Position numbers and translations under genes: made by a program
The notes under the pieces: generated by a model
Told to the model about the DNA's origin: nothing
The model's database searches: none
What the model saw: only the letters and a program-made list of their open reading frames with translations
Origin: Paracoccus denitrificans
GTDB lineage: Bacteria; Pseudomonadota; Alphaproteobacteria; Rhodobacterales; Rhodobacteraceae
DNA: 56,648 nt
Direction: 5' to 3'
Assembly (NCBI GenBank): GCA_003240735.1
Contig: QFNE01000018.1
Coordinates: 1 to 56,648, forward strand
In this document: positions 7,643 through 16,049 of the stretch, piece after piece
Layout of the letters: the number at the start of each line of letters is the position of its first letter
Numbering within the stretch: the stretch's first letter is position 1

Positions 7643-7704
7643 GGCTTTAACGCCGTCTTCAGACATGGCGCCTAACGGTGGGTCAGCTTTGATGGACCCT
7701 GTGC

Positions 7705-8820
7705 ATGTCCCTTCCCAGTCGCGCGCCGCCGCCACCCAGATATCTTCGCCGGATCCGAGTCCTGATCATCGACGATTCGCTGACCATGCGACGGCTTATC
7801 CGGATGGCCTTGCAGGTCGACCCGCGGATCGAGATCGTCGGTGAGGCGCGCGACGGTCGCCATGCGCGCGATCAGATCACTGCGCTGCGGCCCGACGTGC
7901 TGACGATGGATGTCGAGATGCCGGGTGAATCCGGTCTCTCGCTGCTTGAGTGGGTGATGCGCGACGCGCCTCGGCCAGTCGTGATGGTCTCGGCCGTCAC
8001 CCAGGCAGGCAGCGCGGCCGCGGTCGAGGCGTTGTCGCTGGGTGCAGTCGAATGCGTACCCAAGCCATCTGCCGACCAGCGCCAACCCGATCTTGTGCCG
8101 ATCCTGCGTGCCGTCTTGGCGGCCTCATTGGCGCGGGTCGCTCGGCGTGATCGACCTATGGAAGCACGACGCGTCCCGGTCGGTGCGAAAGGCTTCATCT
8201 GGAACGGGAAGTATGTGGTCATGGGGGCCTCGACCGGTGGGGTCGACGCGCTGGAGAAGGTTCTGGCGGCGCTGCCCGCCAACTGTCCGCCGATCGTCAT
8301 CACACAGCATATGCCCGCCGCGTTCACCGCAAGCTTTGTTCAGCGGCTGAACGCACGGCTGCCGTTTCGGGTGGCGCTGGCTTCATCCGGCGCGCCGCTG
8401 CTGCCGGGACAGGTGCTGGTTGCGCCGGGTGGGGACAGTCATCTGTCAATCGCCACGCCGGCAAAACCGGTTTGCCTGCTGACTGACGGCCCGCCCCGGA
8501 ACGGTCACCGCCCATCGGTCGACGTACTGTTCAGCTCTGCTGCCGCGCTGCGCGACCGCGCGATCGGTGTCCTGCTGACCGGTATGGGTCGTGACGGGGC
8601 AGAGGGGATGCTCGCCATGCGCCGGAACGGCGCATTGTGTCTGGCGCAGGACCGGCGCAGTTCTGTCGTGTGGGGGATGCCGCGTGTCGCGTATGAAATG
8701 GGCGCCGTCGACCGGCTGGTGCCGCTGTCGTGCATGGGAACGGAGATACTGAATGGCGCCTCGCGCACCGCTCGCTGTGTCCAGTCAGGCGGCGCGGTCG
8801 AACGGCGCGCGCCGCCCTGA
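7705..8820 (+). CDS. cheB: CheB-type chemoreceptor glutamate methylesterase with receiver domain
   Basis: CheB removes methyl esters from (or deamidates) chemoreceptor glutamates when phosphorylated by CheA. The 371-residue protein has a receiver domain (residues about 18-135, acidic pair D23/D24, phospho-acceptor D69) and a C-terminal methylesterase with the expected triad: S176 in GASTGG, H202 in TQHMP and D297 in GMGRDGAEG. The catalytic set looks intact. No cheA, cheW, cheR, mcp or flagellar gene lies in the window, so its partners must be elsewhere. It converges on eno with a three-base gap. Confidence 0.9.
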   Translation: MSLPSRAPPPPRYLRRIRVLIIDDSLTMRRLIRMALQVDPRIEIVGEARDGRHARDQITALRPDVLTMDVEMPGESGLSLLEWVMRDAPRPVVMVSAVTQAGSAAAVEALSLGAVECVPKPSADQRQPDLVPILRAVLAASLARVARRDRPMEARRVPVGAKGFIWNGKYVVMGASTGGVDALEKVLAALPANCPPIVITQHMPAAFTASFVQRLNARLPFRVALASSGAPLLPGQVLVAPGGDSHLSIATPAKPVCLLTDGPPRNGHRPSVDVLFSSAAALRDRAIGVLLTGMGRDGAEGMLAMRRNGALCLAQDRRSSVVWGMPRVAYEMGAVDRLVPLSCMGTEILNGASRTARCVQSGGAVERRAPP

Positions 8821-8823
8821 CGA

Positions 8824-10101
8824 TCACGCCCGAAGGATCGAACGTCCCGCATACGCGGCGCTGGCACCCAGCACCTCTTCGATGCGGATCAGCTGGTTGT
8901 ACTTTGCCAGACGGTCCGACCGGGACAGGCTGCCGGTCTTGATCTGGCCGCAGTTCGTGGCGACCGCCAGATCAGCGATGGTCGCGTCCTCGGTTTCGCC
9001 CGAGCGGTGCGACATGACGCTGGTGTATCCCGCGCGATCAGCCATGCGAACGGCATCAAGCGTTTCGGTCAGCGTGCCGATCTGATTGACCTTGACCAGC
9101 AGGCTGTTGGCACAACCCGTGCGGATACCTTCGGCCAGACGCTCGGGGTTGGTCACGAACAGGTCGTCGCCGACCAATTGAACGCGGTCACCCAGGCGAT
9201 CGGTCAACAGGCGCCAGCCTTCCCAGTCATCCTCGGCGCAGCCGTCCTCGATCGACAGGATCGGATAGTCTGCGCACAGGGCGGCCAGATAATCCACGTT
9301 CTCGGCCGAGGTCAGCGATTTTCCTTCGCCGACCATTTCATACTTGCCGTTCTTGAAGTATTCGGTCGACGCGCAGTCCAGCGCCAGCATGATGTCGTCG
9401 CCGGGCGTGTAGCCTGCCTTTTCGATCGAGCGCAGGATGTAATCCAGCGCGTCGCGCGTGCTGGACAGCGCCGGTGCGAACCCGCCTTCATCGCCGATCC
9501 CGGTTGAGAAGCCGCCCGCCGACAGCTCTTTCTTCAGCGTGTGGAAGATCTCGGACCCCATCCGCACCGCCTCGCGGATGTTGTCCGCGCTGACCGGCAT
9601 GATCATGAATTCCTGAATGTCGATGGGGTTGTCCGCATGCTCGCCCCCATTGATGATGTTCATCATCGGCACGGGCAGAATATGCGCGCCGGTTCCTCCG
9701 ACATAGCGAAACAGGGGCTGGGTCGTGGCATCGGCCGCAGCTTTGGCCACCGCGAGCGAGACGCCGAGAATGGCGTTAGCGCCCAGACGTGATTTGTTCG
9801 GTGTCCCGTCCAGTTCGATCATCATCCGGTCGATGGCCACCTGCTCGGTCGAATCCTCACCGATCAGGTTCTCGGCGATTTCACCGTTCACGGACGCGAC
9901 CGCTTGCAGGACGCCCTTGCCCAGGTAACGGGCCTTGTCGCCGTCCCGACGTTCGACTGCCTCATGCGCACCGGTCGAGGCGCCTGACGGCACCGCCGCG
10001 CGGCCCATCGTGCCGTCTTCCAGCGTGACGTCGACTTCGACAGTGGGGTTCCCCCGGCTGTCCAGGATCTCGCGGGCAAAGATGTCGATGATGGCGGTCA
10101 T
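8824..10101 (-). CDS. eno: Enolase
   Basis: Enolase converts 2-phosphoglycerate to phosphoenolpyruvate in the cytoplasm. The 425 residues begin with the standard IFAREILDSRGNPTVEVDV; catalytic and Mg2+-binding segments GDEGGFAP, LALDCAST, SIEDG, LVGDDLFVTN, LVKVNQIGT and SHRSGETEDATIADLA are all present. Length and start are as usual for the family. A GGAG ribosome site precedes the ATG. It is transcribed away from the EEP-family gene upstream and may share its promoter region. Confidence 0.98.
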   Translation of the reverse strand: MTAIIDIFAREILDSRGNPTVEVDVTLEDGTMGRAAVPSGASTGAHEAVERRDGDKARYLGKGVLQAVASVNGEIAENLIGEDSTEQVAIDRMMIELDGTPNKSRLGANAILGVSLAVAKAAADATTQPLFRYVGGTGAHILPVPMMNIINGGEHADNPIDIQEFMIMPVSADNIREAVRMGSEIFHTLKKELSAGGFSTGIGDEGGFAPALSSTRDALDYILRSIEKAGYTPGDDIMLALDCASTEYFKNGKYEMVGEGKSLTSAENVDYLAALCADYPILSIEDGCAEDDWEGWRLLTDRLGDRVQLVGDDLFVTNPERLAEGIRTGCANSLLVKVNQIGTLTETLDAVRMADRAGYTSVMSHRSGETEDATIADLAVATNCGQIKTGSLSRSDRLAKYNQLIRIEEVLGASAAYAGRSILRA

Positions 10102-10167
10102 GTCATGCTCCGGGGCTGTGATATGGGTCGCCGCATGTCTAGCGTCACGCCGCCGGGGCGGAAAGCG

Positions 10168-10857
10168 CTATTCCGAGCGCGGCTCCAGATCAGCCCAGAT
10201 CGGCAGGTGGTCCGATGCCTTGCGCGCAAGCGGCGTGTCGAAGACGCCCGATGCACTGACCTGCAGCGAAGGGCTGATGGCGATGCGGTCGTATCGCAGT
10301 TGCGGGAACGGGGCCGGCCAACTTGGCCCGGGCGCGATGACGTGGAGCCCGTCCAGCGATTCCAGCCCCCGGTCGTCATGCCATTCATTGAAATCACCCG
10401 TCACGGCAACGGCCTGTCCACCGATCCGCGCGGCCTTGGCCGTCAGCCGCGCCAACTGCGCCCGGCGCGATGACCGCGCCAAGCCCAGATGCACGGCAAT
10501 GATGGTGATGCCCGGCAGCACCAGCGCCAAGGCACCGCGTGGTTCAATCCCCGGCAACGGCAGGCGGCGGACCCGCGCGACTTCGGCCAGATCAGGGCGG
10601 ATCAGGATGGTCTGTCCATGCCAGCCAAGCGACTGATCGGACGTACCCAGATGCGGCGCCGGGACAAGTCCGGTTGCTTCGGCAATCAGATTGCGGGGCA
10701 GTGCCTCGGGTCGTGCGCCAAACCGAAAATCGACCTCTTGCAGCGCGACAACGTCGGCGCCGACGTCGCGGATCACCGCCAGATTACGCTCTGGCGCATG
10801 GGGACCGGTCATGCCGCGACACTTGTGGAGGTTATAGCTTGAGAGTCGGATCTTCAT
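10168..10857 (-). CDS. Endonuclease/exonuclease/phosphatase family protein
   Basis: The 229-residue protein has the EEP fold: SSYNLHK near the N-terminus, ALQEVDFR (metal-binding Glu), GDFNEWHDDRG (catalytic Asp/Asn) and a C-terminal KASDHLPIWADL (catalytic His with Asp). Such enzymes hydrolyse phosphodiester or phosphomonoester bonds in DNA, phospholipids or inositol phosphates. No signal peptide is visible, so it is probably cytoplasmic. Substrate cannot be read from sequence. It lies upstream of eno on the same strand with a 66-base gap. Confidence 0.85.
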   Translation of the reverse strand: MKIRLSSYNLHKCRGMTGPHAPERNLAVIRDVGADVVALQEVDFRFGARPEALPRNLIAEATGLVPAPHLGTSDQSLGWHGQTILIRPDLAEVARVRRLPLPGIEPRGALALVLPGITIIAVHLGLARSSRRAQLARLTAKAARIGGQAVAVTGDFNEWHDDRGLESLDGLHVIAPGPSWPAPFPQLRYDRIAISPSLQVSASGVFDTPLARKASDHLPIWADLEPRSE

Positions 10858-10900
10858 CGCATTCCGCTGGGCCGGGCCGAACTAGACGTCCCACAGGTGC

Positions 10901-12319
10901 TTAGGTTCCGCAATACGTGACCCAAACCGCCTCGGTCTCTGATGGCGCGTCGGCAAGGTCGTCCCAATCGGACTGCGCGTCCAGCGGGTGGGTGACCGCG
11001 TCCAGAAGGCGATGAAACGGCGCATAATCACCGCCGACAGCGGCAGTGATCACCTGCTGGATGCGGTGGTTTCTGGGGATGCGTCTGGGGTTGACCCGTG
11101 CCATCGCCGCATGATCAGGCGCACGCGCCAGCCACCGCGACTGCCAATGCGCGAATTGATCGTCATCGCCGAACGCCGTGGGCACCTCTGCATCGGTCAA
11201 CGAGACGAACGTCTGGGTGAAGTCTGCGCCGCGGTTCGCCATCAGCGTCAACAGGTCTTCGATCAGCCTCTGGTCGTCATCGTTCGGGTTGGTCAGGCCC
11301 AGCTTGTGACGGAAAACTTCAAGCCACGCGGCCTGATACAGGTCGGGGAAGCGATGGACCGCCTCGGTTGCGTCGGCAATGGCCTTCGCCTCTTCCCCCA
11401 TCAGTGGGATGAGGCAGGACGCCAGCTGCGCAAGGTTCCAGACCGCGATGTTGGGCTGGTTCGAGTAGGCATAGCGACCATTCCGGTCGATCGACGAAAA
11501 GACCGTATCGGGGTGATAGACGTCCATGAACGCGCACGGACCATAATCGATCGTCTCACCCGACACTGACATGTTGTCGGTGTTCATGACGCCGTGGATG
11601 AACCCAAGGCCCATCCAACCCGCGATGGTCCGGGCCTGCCGTGCAATGACGCCGTTCAACAGATCAAGCGGCGTCTTGGCGTCGGGATAGTGGCGCGCGA
11701 TGACGTGCTCGGTCAGCGCACGAAGCCGGGCCTCGTCACCGCGAATGGCGTAAAACTCGAACGTGCCGACACGGATGTGACTGGACGCCACGCGACACAG
11801 AACGGCGCCGGGAAGGGCGGTTTCGCGCTGGACCTTGTCGCCAGTGGCGACCGCGGCCAGCGCGCGTGTCGTGGGGATGGCCATGGCCGCCATGAATTCG
11901 CTGACCAGATACTCGCGCAGGACCGGCCCCATCCACGCGCGCCCGTCACCCATCCGGGAAAATGGCGTCGGTCCGGACCCTTTCAGTTGCAGGTCGAACC
12001 GGTGGCCATCGGGTGCCACGACTTCGCCCAACAACAGCGCGCGACCGTCGCCAAGCTGCGGAGACAGTCCACCGAACTGGTGACCTGCGTAGGCCTGCGC
12101 CAAGGGGTCCGCGCCCAATGGCATCCGGTTGCCGGCCAGCATCGCAACCCCGTCCGCGCTGCGCAGCCAGTCGGGGCTGATGCCCAACCGCTCTGCCAGC
12201 GCGTCGTTGACCGATATCAAGCTTGGCAGCGCCACTGGCGTCGCCGGGGTGCGGGCGAAGAAGCCCTCTCCCAGCCGGGCATAGCTGTTGTCGAACGGGA
12301 TGGGACGTTGGTCTGTCAT
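10901..12319 (-). CDS. selO: SelO-family protein adenylyltransferase (YdiU)
   Basis: SelO is a pseudokinase-fold enzyme that transfers AMP to protein serine, threonine or tyrosine residues and has been linked to redox stress. The 472-residue reading from the ATG at 12319 gives the usual start (RPIPFDNSYARLGEGFF). The glycine-rich QLKGSGPTPFSRMGDGRA, the GVMNTDNMSVSGETIDYGP catalytic region and a C-terminal Cys (TYCGT, at the position of selenocysteine in animal SelO) are present. A longer reading from 12439 would overlap purD and adds non-homologous residues, so it was not used. The upstream neighbour purD is on the same strand, 37 bases away. Confidence 0.93.
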   Translation of the reverse strand: MTDQRPIPFDNSYARLGEGFFARTPATPVALPSLISVNDALAERLGISPDWLRSADGVAMLAGNRMPLGADPLAQAYAGHQFGGLSPQLGDGRALLLGEVVAPDGHRFDLQLKGSGPTPFSRMGDGRAWMGPVLREYLVSEFMAAMAIPTTRALAAVATGDKVQRETALPGAVLCRVASSHIRVGTFEFYAIRGDEARLRALTEHVIARHYPDAKTPLDLLNGVIARQARTIAGWMGLGFIHGVMNTDNMSVSGETIDYGPCAFMDVYHPDTVFSSIDRNGRYAYSNQPNIAVWNLAQLASCLIPLMGEEAKAIADATEAVHRFPDLYQAAWLEVFRHKLGLTNPNDDDQRLIEDLLTLMANRGADFTQTFVSLTDAEVPTAFGDDDQFAHWQSRWLARAPDHAAMARVNPRRIPRNHRIQQVITAAVGGDYAPFHRLLDAVTHPLDAQSDWDDLADAPSETEAVWVTYCGT

Positions 12320-12356
12320 GGGGGTTATCTGGGTAGCCGCGAGGCCGAATGAAAGG

Positions 12357-13619
12357 CTAAAGGGCGCGCCATCCGATATCGCGGCGATAAAACCCTTCGG
12401 GCCAATCAATGGCGTCGGCCAGCGCATAGGCACGGTCACGCGCCTCGGTCAGCGTGTCGGCGCGCCCGGTTGCGGCGAGCACGCGCCCACCTGTGGCGAT
12501 CAACTGTCCGTCCCGTTCTGATGTGCCCGCCTGAAAGACCATCTGGGTCGAGGATTCGGGCAGATCACCCACCCCCCTGATCACGCTGCCTTTGACATAG
12601 TCACCGGGATAGCCGTCAGCCGCCAGAACCACGGTCAGCGCATGGTCGTCCGCCCAGTTCACGGTGATGTCGGCCAGCCGACCTTCGACGCATGCCTGAA
12701 TCAGATCCAGCGCCTGCGCGCCCAGTCGCATCATCAGCACCTGACATTCCGGATCACCGAAACGGACGTTGTATTCAACCAGCCGCGCCTCGCCGTCCTT
12801 GATCATCAGGCCGACATACAGGACGCCCTGGAACGGTGTGCCACGTCGCGCCATCTCGGCGACGGTCGGGCGGACGATCCACTCCATCACCTGCGCCTGA
12901 AGGTCGTCGGTCAGGATCGGTGCGGGGGAATAGGCGCCCATGCCGCCGGTGTTGGGCCCCGTATCGCCGTCGCCAACGCGCTTGTGGTCCTGCGCAGTCC
13001 CGATGGGCAGGCAGCTGTCGCCGTCGCACAGGACAAAGAAGCTCGCCTCTTCGCCTTCCATGAATTCCTCGATGACGACTTCAGCGCCCGCTGCACCGAA
13101 TGCGCCACCGAATGCGTCGTCGATAGCGGCACTCGCTTCGGCCAGCGTCATGGCGACGGTCACGCCTTTGCCTGCCGCCAGTCCGTCGGCCTTGATGACG
13201 ATGGGTGCCCCGGTCTGGGCGATGTAGGCATGCGCATCCGCCGCATTGTCGAACCGCGCCCACGCGGCGGTCGGCGCATCGCAGGCGTCGCAGATTTCCT
13301 TGGTGAACGACTTCGACGCCTCAAGCATCGCGGCGGCTTTCGATGGGCCAAAGCATGGCACGCCAGCCGCCCGCAGCGCGTCGGCCACGCCCGCGGCAAG
13401 CGGGGCTTCGGGGCCGATCACGACCAGGTCGATTGCGTTCTCCTCGCAGAACGCCACCACGGCGACGCCATCCAGAATGTCCAGATCGGCGCTGCGCCCG
13501 ATTGCAGCTGTTCCCGGGTTGCCGGGTGCCACCATCAGGCGGTCGCATTTCGGGTTTAAGCGAATGGCCCAAGCCAGCGCATGTTCACGCCCGCCGCCGC
13601 CAAGGATCAGGATGTTCAT
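12357..13619 (-). CDS. purD: Phosphoribosylamine-glycine ligase (GAR synthetase)
   Basis: PurD joins 5-phosphoribosylamine and glycine with ATP in the second step of de novo purine synthesis. The 420 residues start with ILILGGGGREHALAWAI, contain the ATP-grasp segments KADGLAAGKGV and VVIEEFMEGEEAS, the GPNTGGMGAYSPAP loop and VEYNVRFGDPECQ. Length is typical. The gene is divergent from xseA; the 109 to 127 bases between contain a run of 13 G residues. Confidence 0.97.
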   Translation of the reverse strand: MNILILGGGGREHALAWAIRLNPKCDRLMVAPGNPGTAAIGRSADLDILDGVAVVAFCEENAIDLVVIGPEAPLAAGVADALRAAGVPCFGPSKAAAMLEASKSFTKEICDACDAPTAAWARFDNAADAHAYIAQTGAPIVIKADGLAAGKGVTVAMTLAEASAAIDDAFGGAFGAAGAEVVIEEFMEGEEASFFVLCDGDSCLPIGTAQDHKRVGDGDTGPNTGGMGAYSPAPILTDDLQAQVMEWIVRPTVAEMARRGTPFQGVLYVGLMIKDGEARLVEYNVRFGDPECQVLMMRLGAQALDLIQACVEGRLADITVNWADDHALTVVLAADGYPGDYVKGSVIRGVGDLPESSTQMVFQAGTSERDGQLIATGGRVLAATGRADTLTEARDRAYALADAIDWPEGFYRRDIGWRAL

Positions 13620-13690
13620 GGCCGTGCCCCCGTTGATATGCGCCCCGCTTTAGGGTGCGGGGGCAGAACCCTCAAGCCGCAACATCGGGC

Positions 13691-13703
13691 GGGGGGGGGG
13701 GGG
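13691..13703. repeat. Homopolymeric tract of 13 G
   Basis: Thirteen consecutive G residues follow gggc in the purD-xseA divergent region, 25 to 43 bases before the possible xseA starts. Such tracts slip easily and can alter promoter spacing or leader length. It may also be a sequencing-length error. Confidence 0.8.
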
Positions 13704-13746
13704 CGCGCCGCTTGATCAGCCGCAAGGGATGGGCCACATCAGGAAC

Positions 13747-15354
13747 ATGGAACTGTTCGAAGACGACAACCCCGATCCCGGCGCCAGCCCCGGCAACGCC
13801 CCTGCGCTGAGCGTGTCGGAAATCTCTGGCGCGGTGAAGCGCGTGATCGAGGGAGAGTTCGGTCGCGTCCGCGTCCGGGGCGAGGTCGGCCGCGTCAGTC
13901 GCCCGGCATCGGGACACCTGTATTTCGACCTGAAGGACGACAACGCCACGATCGCCGCTGTCAGCTGGCGCGGCGCGGTGTCCAAACTGACTCATCGCCC
14001 CGAAGAGGGGATGGAGATCATCGCCACGGGCCGTCTGACGACCTTTCCGGGCCAGTCGAAGTATCAGCTGATCGTCGAGGATGTCGTGCCGGCGGGCGCT
14101 GGCGCGCTGATGGCCATGCTGGAACAGCGGCGCAAGATGCTGGCCGCCGAAGGCATCTTTGACACGAACCGGAAACGGCCGATCCCGTATCTGCCACAGG
14201 TGATTGCGGTCGTCACCTCACCCTCCGGCGCGGTCATCCGTGACATTCTGCATCGTCTGCGTGACCGCTTTCCGTCGCGCGTCCTGATCTGGCCGGTTGC
14301 CGTGCAGGGCCGCGATTCCGCGCCGCAGGTCGCCGCCGCGATCCGGGGCCTGAACGCCATCGGCGACGGGGATGCCTTGCCCCGTCCGGATCTGATCATC
14401 GTTGCACGCGGTGGCGGCTCGATCGAGGATCTGTGGGGCTTTAACGAAGAAATCGTCGTCCGTGCGGTGGCGGAAGGAACGATCCCGCTGATTTCCGCCG
14501 TCGGGCATGAAACCGACACGACGCTGATCGACCACGCGGCTGATCTTCGCGCGCCAACTCCGACCGCCGCCGCCGAAATGGCGGTCCCGGTCCGGGCCGA
14601 GCTTGCAGCGCGCATGGCCGAAAGCCACGCACGGTTGATCCGCGCAATCGGCGTCCGCCATCAGACGCCCCGTCAGCGGCTGATCGACATCGGCCGCGCG
14701 TTGGCGCGTCCGCAGATGCTGGTCGAACCCAAGCGGCAGCGATTGGACCTGACCGGACCGCGGCTCGAATCCTCGCTGCGCAGTTTCACGCGCGATCGCC
14801 GTTCGCGGGTCGATCGTCTGCACCTGCCGGCATTTGCGCTGCGGACGTTCACGTCGAAGGCACGCGCGCGCTTCGCCGCCGTGGCCGAGCGTCCTGAACC
14901 GGCGCTGAGGCGTGATCTGGCGCAGTCGATGCGGCAACTGGCGCAGCTGGGCGCAAGGCTTGTCGCCGCACGGGCGCGCACGTTGGCCGATACGAGGCGG
15001 GTTTTGGTCGAACGGCGGCGCGCATTGTCTCAGACCGCGCTGCGGCTGGATCAAATCATCCCGCGTCAGTTGGCGGATCGCCACGCCGCGCTGGTTCGGT
15101 TGGACCGGACGCGCCAGTCGCTCGGATACACCGAAACGCTGCGTCGCGGCTTTGCGGTGGTGCGAGCTGGCGACCAGATCGTCACGACGGCCGCCGGGGC
15201 TTTGACCCACGATCCGCTGATCATCCAGTTCCAGGATGACAGCGTCGTCGTCCGTCACCCCACGCCAGCCGGTGATCAGACTGCGACCCCGAAAAAGAAA
15301 GCGGCCCGTCCAAAGACAAGGGACGAGCCGAAAGGTCAGATGGACCTGCTCTAG
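13747..15354 (+). CDS. xseA: Exodeoxyribonuclease VII large subunit
   Basis: XseA is the catalytic subunit of exonuclease VII, which degrades single-stranded DNA together with XseB. The 535 residues comprise an N-terminal OB fold (VSEISGAVKRVIEG to about residue 110, with GHLYFDLKDD), the catalytic core with VTSPSGAVIRDI, ARGGGSIEDLWGFNEE and SAVGHETDTTLID, and a long Arg-rich coiled-coil region. An ATG 18 bases upstream (13729) is an alternative; both have purine-rich sites that lie very close to the codon, and homologues usually begin near MxLFxD. The 3' end of the gene also encodes, on the other strand, the terminator of eda. Confidence 0.95.
   Translation: MELFEDDNPDPGASPGNAPALSVSEISGAVKRVIEGEFGRVRVRGEVGRVSRPASGHLYFDLKDDNATIAAVSWRGAVSKLTHRPEEGMEIIATGRLTTFPGQSKYQLIVEDVVPAGAGALMAMLEQRRKMLAAEGIFDTNRKRPIPYLPQVIAVVTSPSGAVIRDILHRLRDRFPSRVLIWPVAVQGRDSAPQVAAAIRGLNAIGDGDALPRPDLIIVARGGGSIEDLWGFNEEIVVRAVAEGTIPLISAVGHETDTTLIDHAADLRAPTPTAAAEMAVPVRAELAARMAESHARLIRAIGVRHQTPRQRLIDIGRALARPQMLVEPKRQRLDLTGPRLESSLRSFTRDRRSRVDRLHLPAFALRTFTSKARARFAAVAERPEPALRRDLAQSMRQLAQLGARLVAARARTLADTRRVLVERRRALSQTALRLDQIIPRQLADRHAALVRLDRTRQSLGYTETLRRGFAVVRAGDQIVTTAAGALTHDPLIIQFQDDSVVVRHPTPAGDQTATPKKKAARPKTRDEPKGQMDLL
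15291..15330 (-). terminator. Intrinsic terminator of eda, embedded in the xseA coding end
   Basis: On the minus strand CGGCTCGTCC (15330-15321) pairs with GGACGGGCCG (15310-15301), ten pairs with one G-U, and is followed by TTTCTTTTT. This is a strong intrinsic terminator placed 27 bases after the eda stop, inside the codons for the last XseA residues. Confidence 0.8.
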
Positions 15355-15356
15355 GA

Positions 15357-16013
15357 TTATCGGGGCAGGGTGGCTGCCTCGCGGGCCCGCGCCTCGATAC
15401 CCGACCAGTCGCCGTTAGCCTGTGCTTCGGGCGTCGCGATCCAGCTGCCACCGACGCAGACAACGTTCGGGCAGGACAGGTACTCGGCCGCGTTTTGCAG
15501 TGAGATACCGCCCGTCGGGCAGAAGTGCAGCTTGGCGAGGGGCGCGGACAAAGCCTTCAGCATGAGCGTGCCACCGGCGGCAGACGCCGGAAAGAACTTC
15601 ATCATCGTAAAGCCATAGTCGGCCGCCCGCATTGCCTCGGACGCGGTGGAAACGCCGGGCAGGATCGGCAGACCGGCCTCGATACAGGCCTGCACGATCG
15701 GATCGGTCAGTCCGGGCGATACCGCAAAGGTCGCGCCCGCATCCTTGGCCCGGAACACGTCGTCGCGCGTCAGGACCGTGCCTGCGCCGACATGACCACC
15801 GGGCAGTTTCGCCATGGCGCGGATCGCATCAAGGCCGGCATCGGTGCGCAGCGTGACTTCCAGAACGGTCAGCCCGCCCGAAATCAGCGCGCGGCCCAGG
15901 TCTGCGGCGCGGCTGGCATCCGGGACCGTAAGGACCGGGATGACGGCGGCCAATTCGCATAGCGCACGGGTGCGTTGGGATTGTTCCTGGGGCGACAGCG
16001 CGGATTGGGTCAT
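15357..16013 (-). CDS. eda: KDPG/KHG aldolase (2-dehydro-3-deoxy-phosphogluconate aldolase)
   Basis: Eda splits 2-keto-3-deoxy-6-phosphogluconate into pyruvate and glyceraldehyde-3-phosphate in the Entner-Doudoroff pathway. The 218-residue class I aldolase has the catalytic Glu in LEVTLR (E52) and the Schiff-base Lys in MMKFFPA (K139), with the phosphate-binding CPTGGI near the C-terminus. The edd gene is not in this window. It converges on xseA with two bases between stops and has its terminator within that gene. Confidence 0.95.
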   Translation of the reverse strand: MTQSALSPQEQSQRTRALCELAAVIPVLTVPDASRAADLGRALISGGLTVLEVTLRTDAGLDAIRAMAKLPGGHVGAGTVLTRDDVFRAKDAGATFAVSPGLTDPIVQACIEAGLPILPGVSTASEAMRAADYGFTMMKFFPASAAGGTLMLKALSAPLAKLHFCPTGGISLQNAAEYLSCPNVVCVGGSWIATPEAQANGDWSGIEARAREAATLPR

Positions 16014-16049
16014 TGGACGTCCTGACGAGTTGAAGGATTCAAGGCGGGA

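Noticed and set aside
12642..13559. 305-residue open frame opposite purD
   Set aside because: It lies entirely within purD on the other strand, shows no known domain, and follows from the high GC at third codon positions.
13729..13746. ATG 13729 as the xseA start
   Set aside because: It would put the ribosome-binding purines directly against the codon and adds six residues not seen in homologues; kept only as an alternative.
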